Assembly (NCBI RefSeq): GCF_000264905.1 | Contig: NW_006763148.1 | Location: 899,575 to 963,574, forward strand | DNA length: 64,000 nt | Origin: Stereum hirsutum FP-91666 SS1 | Lineage: Eukaryota > Basidiomycota > Agaricomycetes > Russulales > Stereaceae | Direction: 5' to 3' | The notes under the pieces: model-generated | The model's input: only the letters and a program-made list of their open reading frames with translations | Told to the model about the DNA's origin: nothing | The model's database searches: none | Part shown: one piece after another, positions 59,776 to 64,000 of the stretch | Layout of the letters: every line of letters begins with the position of its first letter | Position numbering within the stretch: position 1 is the first letter of the stretch | Translations under genes and position numbers: made by a program

Positions 59776-60873
59776 CTATGCTCCAAGGGGAAGGGTATAC
59801 AGCGAAGATATAAAGAATGCCGCAACGGCGAGAAACAGAGGTGCGGAGAACGATAAGGGGTGAACGACACCGCTTGTCGTGGTATCCGGTCTGTTATCGT
59901 CGAAGTGAGATAAAATCGGTAGAGTACGAAAGAGAGGTCACAGAGACGTACGGGATACCATTTGCGTCCGAGTATGACGGGCATGTATCGTTCGTACTTC
60001 CCTGCAAATCGAATATTGTATCAGAGTGCGGCACATCCCACCACCAATTGACAGGGAAACCGTAGCAACGTCAAGACAGGTACGCACCGTAGGGTTCGCA
60101 GGACAGCAAACACTCGTTCCTTCATTTGCCACACTTCCCAAGGCACTGGCATCGCTCCTCCCCGCCCAGTCATTCGAGCAATTGACGGACTGGTAGCTGA
60201 TGTTCCATACGCCAAAATCTGTATAGCCATAGAAGGATGCATTTGACGGAAAGAAATCAGAGGGGATGGCTGAGGAAGGAAATGCGAGGTCGAAGTTGAG
60301 GAAGCTCCCTCCACTACGAAATATATAGCCACAAGTCCCCAGTCGATGGGTCAGTTATACTCGTCAAATATATGCGAAAGGGTGATGCGCACGCGTTGGG
60401 TCCGCTCGTCGTGGCGTTACACCATCCCGTCGTGCTCAAGGGACATAGGTCCGTCACCTTCACGACCACGCTCTTCACCACATCCGGAAAGAACGGTGGA
60501 TCGGACAGAAATGTGTTTAGAAGTGTGAGATTGAAGCATTTTCCACAAGCAGGTCCATAAGCCGTGCTGCTCCCGTAGGCCATTTGGCTCATGGCAGCCG
60601 TGGGGTAATCCAGACTATCCTGAATGGTGATTATCGTAAGCTTGGATCTATGTGCGACGAGTTGGAGAGGGTACGAACGGAAGTACATCCGCAGGCTGCT
60701 ATGAAACCTGAGGGAATCGTATAGTGGGTCATCGTAGCAATTCCATCGGAGGGGTATTGGATCCAGTCGGTGGCATGAACGAGGGGTAGAATAGTACAGA
60801 AAATAGCAGAGAATACCAATGACCGCAGGTACAGATAGGAACTCTGCACCGAAAGATAGTTTTTGGGGTTCAT
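59776..60873 (-). CDS. Secreted endoglucanase V-like (GH45/barwin-like) protein, possibly GPI-anchored
   Basis: Five minus-strand exons (60679-60873, 60393-60619, 60088-60313, 59952-60001, 59776-59890) give 270 residues. A signal peptide runs to about residue 34 (...ILPLVHA). The mature part follows the basidiomycete endoglucanase V-like pattern with a double-psi beta-barrel: TMTHYTIPSGFIAACGC, YPTAAMSQMAYGSS, CGKCFNLTLLNTFLS, VVVKVTDLCPLS, GGSFLNFDLAFPSSA, SNASFYGYTDFGVWNISY and TSVCCPANP. The Asp in the NFD motif sits where GH45 subfamily C has its catalytic acid, but activity is not certain for this group. The C-terminus (SFSAPLFLAVAAFFISSLY) is hydrophobic after a Ser/Thr/Gly stretch, suggesting a GPI-anchor signal. 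An in-frame Met 11 codons earlier (60906) is possible, but the chosen one gives the better signal peptide. Confidence 0.87.
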
Positions 60874-61478
60874 GTTTACAGAGAGTGTAATAGAGATCGT
60901 ATGCACATCAGTCCTTCACATCGACCAGAGCTCTTACAGTGGGTCCTTGGCAGAAGGGTGTGGTCGTCTGCACACCACGAAGGAGCTGGACGTGGGGAAG
61001 GCGAACAGTGTGGAAGATCCCGAGTTTCTAAAAAAGGGACAAAGATATCTGGTATCGTGCAAATAGCGCGAAACAAACTCGTAGCTCGTTTAGAACACTG
61101 AAAACAATGAGAACTCTAAATCGGGTCTGTGTGTTGAACCAGACAGCCGCCCTGATTGTATAAATGAATACAGCGACAGAACAAAAGGTTGGTCGATCGC
61201 CACAAAAGGCGCAACGTTGATGTTTGGGGATATTTGGAGCACGTTGAATCCTCGAGGCCGATTTGTCTTCTCTTCTCTTCTTCTCGTCATACCTTTTCTA
61301 CCCTGCCTCTTAGTTTCCTACAGCCCCCATACCTGCTTTTTCAAACCCTTACCTACCTGTACTGCGATACCCTTAACTTTTGACTAGCTTCTGTACTGCG
61401 ATCTTCCTCTGAACCGACCTTCACGATCTTATCATTGCCTAACGCCTTACCAACGAACCAACCACTTCCGATCGAACC
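60874..61478. promoter_or_regulatory. Divergent intergenic region
   Basis: About 600 bp between the divergently transcribed endoglucanase V-like gene and the unknown gene at 61479. The last 150 bp are CT-rich, as expected just upstream of a fungal start codon. No further element recognised. Confidence 0.45.
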
Positions 61479-63990
61479 ATGTCTGCTGTGGCACCCCCAC
61501 CCGAAATACTCAGCTCTCTGCTCTTGCGAACTAGCACCCCTGGTGAGTCTTAATCTCTTTATCGTTTTCTTCATAGCCCGGAGCCGGACAAAGCACAACG
61601 AGAGGAGTTGCGCGATCGAGGGGCCCGTGGCGGCCACACTGTTGACAGCAGAGGGGAGTTGATGAGCAGACTCCAGCCTGTGAAACCTTGTGGAAACCGG
61701 GCTTCTACGAGAAGTTGGCTGGCTACTGTATCGGATCGGATTGTGGGAGGACGAACGTAGACTGTTGAACGTTCACGACGGGGTTCCCAACAACATTCGC
61801 TTCCGTTCCGTTTACTGATTTACTTCCGTTTCCTTACAGCTCCGGATGAGAAAGGTGCGTTCAACCCTTCGTTTACATACCACATAGTTAATTGACATCG
61901 ACGTTTCATAGTGCTCGTCTACCTTGAGCGCATGCGCCAGTCCCAGACCGACATCGGAGACGAAGAAGACCCCAAGACTCCCCGTACCAAGACCAAGAGT
62001 CAAATCACATCCACCTCCTATCGTCGCCGCGACGAAGAACCGGAGGAGGATATCGATTCGAATGTCCAAGAAGGAGAGCGCTCCACTATCGGCTCTCTAC
62101 CAGCGAACGGGGTGAATACATTCAAATTTATTGTTCCGTGCTCCTCTCTTAACGCCTCGCCAGCGTGAGCCAGGACCCGAGGATGGGCCTGGTCCTAAAT
62201 ACGAGTCCTATGGATCTTCGTGGGGAAACTTTGGACCTCTTCCACCTGACAGTCTCAACGCAGAGGTCGTTGCCCGTTCGGTTGTTTTCTGGCTCGTGTG
62301 CGATGCTGATGACTGGCTTGATGTAGGGTACCCCCATGAGGGCTGCTGGTGTGGCACTCCCGCCTTCTGGGCCGTCCACCAAAGTGAGAAGCTCTCGCGC
62401 TGGATCCCGTGCTTCAGCTTCTCAGCACCCGCGTACACGTGCCTCCGAGGTGAACGAAGAGCCAGCAGTTACGGCTGCTGAAGACTTACTCATGGTAAGT
62501 TCTACTCTCACTTGCATTGGGACTCGAAGAGCGTGCTACCATTATTATGTGGTGCTGGTCGGATGTAAGCGTCAGATGTGGAACATCATGACGCACTGGT
62601 GTGCTGAAGACGGACATCTTTGGCGACATCAGTCATATTCGTTACCATCCACAGTGGCTTCATTGCGGTCATCGGGTCTGATTTTAGAACTGCTATGTTT
62701 GACAACGTGGCATGCGTTACACGCACATTTGCACAAGCTATTCAGTGACAACAGCCCTGATGAAGCCCATTGGTGGCCCACGAACTTGGACCTATCCTGT
62801 ATTTGACTTATATGTTTCCGGTGTTCATATAACGCCACAAAATTATGTCATTCATCCGTGCTCACGACTACTTGTTTCGACAGTCCCCTCGCAGCAAGAC
62901 TCGAACCGCAAACGGCGACAGACCGTTATCTCCACGATCACATGCATCTCGCGCCACACCCCAACCGCGTGTATCTGAGAAGGCATCCTCGACCATCTAC
63001 CCCCCTCTGCCCCCATCCCAGTCTGGGGCACACGCTAACGTCGGAAGCTCCGCTAATAAACCAATGTCGAACTTATCGTATCACAAGACCCGATCCATCG
63101 CTCCCTCGCTCTCACCCTCGGACTCGCCGTCGCAGTACAAGCCACCCAAGGTCAAGAAGGAGCCTACGTTAAAGCCTGTCCAGTCTGTGGAGGGCTCAGA
63201 GATCGAGAGAGGTTCGAGACACACGAGGTCTCGCTCCGGACAGAATGGCGAATGTGCGTATTTTCTTCTTCTGTTGTCACGAGCTTTCGCCTGACTCGAA
63301 TGCCCCCACAGTGCGTTCTCAACACGGCGCGTCTGCCATGTCCGGTGGGCGCAACGGCGCGAATGGCAGCCAGAGGCCGTTCTCGCCTTACCGACACGCG
63401 CCGACCAGTCAAGACCTCTTACAAGCTGCGATCCGCGGCCATTCCGTCGCGTCCAACGGCGACGTCGTCTCTAACGGTCGCGGACACGGTTCCACGACTT
63501 CCACAGCTAAGCGCTCTGCACTCGCACGCGATGTCGACCACACTCCCACGCAGAGCCGCCCTCAATCTCCCAATGACGAGATGAACGAGCTCAATGCGGA
63601 CGAGCGTCAAATTATTGATGACGTCTTAAGTCGAGGAGCGCACTCGCATGTCCATCATAGGGCGTCGAGGACAAGTTATGCGGCGACGTCGGTGCTGGAA
63701 CCAGAGATGGTTTCGCATTTCCATGATGTGGACTTGTGTATCTTGTTGCAGCAGCTAGAGGATCCGAAGCAGCATGATGTGGTGAAGAAGGCAGTCAAGA
63801 AGGCTTTGAAGACGAGGGTGAAGAAGTTGGGGATGAAGTACGATACTGAGGTATGCCCATGTTCGTATTTTGTGTCGTTGTATAGATGTTGATCGGAGTT
63901 TTCCAGACTATCAAAGAGTACCGCAAGTCATTCCATGATCACGATCCTAGTGTTCACCTCCAGCCCGGCTACCAACCAAACTTCCCCCAG
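61479..63990 (+). CDS. Unknown basic, largely disordered protein, truncated by the window end
   Basis: Exons seen: 61479-61542, 61840-61854, 61912-62111, 62164-62265, 62327-62494, 62884-63253, 63312-63850 and 63907-63990. The next donor lies at 63991 and the gene continues beyond the window. The start MSAVAPPPEILSSLLL is followed by a 15-nt exon. The middle is rich in Ser, Arg and Pro (SPRSKTRTANGDRPLSPRS). Toward the window end there is a compact conserved-looking block: MVSHFHDVDLCILLQQLEDP, VVKKAVKKALKTRVKKLGMK, then TIKEYRKSFHDHDPSVHLQP. I do not recognise a named domain, and the function is unknown. Phase is continuous across all eight exons. The 390-nt gap 62495-62883 could hide another exon. 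Confidence 0.7.
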
Positions 63991-64000
63991 GTATATCCTC

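Noticed and set aside
1..64000. Transposons, CRISPR arrays, rRNA genes or secondary-metabolite core genes
   Set aside because: No reverse transcriptase, transposase, regularly spaced repeat array, rRNA or polyketide/nonribosomal synthase signature was seen. The organism type makes CRISPR implausible.

Overview
The window looks like nuclear DNA of a filamentous basidiomycete (Agaricomycetes), most likely a wood- or litter-decaying fungus. The evidence is dense short GT-AG introns (mostly about 50-70 nt), very small exons, CT-rich promoters, proline/serine-rich regulators, and secreted biomass enzymes (a CBM1-GH5_7 mannanase and an endoglucanase V-like protein). The gene models below were assembled by hand from open frames, splice signals, phase continuity and family knowledge. 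They were not tested against RNA or a database.

Layout. 1-2259: no gene seen. 2260-9709: a ubiquitin-like-domain (ULD) protein (+), a DUF1989 urea-carboxylase-associated protein (-) and the Golgi tether subunit COG5 (-). 10643-15590: a 21-exon secreted mannanase and a signal peptide peptidase, both +. 15591-24476: an 8.9 kb stretch without a recognisable gene, carrying imperfect tandem duplications, simple repeats and orphan TATA boxes. 24477-29702: a large AreA/Nit2-type GATA factor. 32492-33393: a short-chain dehydrogenase relic (-) with an in-frame stop. 34192-40668: a large Sec7-PH Arf exchange factor. 42669-44604: a DUF6533-type membrane protein in an AT-rich island, with inferred 5- and 7-nt exons. 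45749-50609: glyoxalase I (-) with two in-frame starts, divergent from a disordered nuclear-type protein with a conserved C-terminal domain. 52290-53765: a membrane-anchored methyltransferase. 55374-57655: a secreted arylsulfotransferase-like protein. 58163-60873: an unknown membrane/coiled-coil protein and an endoglucanase V-like secreted protein, both -. 61479-63990: an unknown basic protein cut by the window end.

There is no obvious biosynthetic or defence cluster. Several genes are secretory-pathway housekeeping (COG5, Sec7-PH, signal peptide peptidase), interspersed with secreted enzymes. A nitrogen link between the GATA factor and the DUF1989 gene is possible but only inferred. The less ordinary signals are the AT-rich island gene with microexons, the duplicated blocks upstream of the GATA factor, a roughly 75-bp repeat shared by the 3' flanks of two genes, a GC-AG intron required in the Sec7 gene, the two starts of glyoxalase I and the decaying dehydrogenase.
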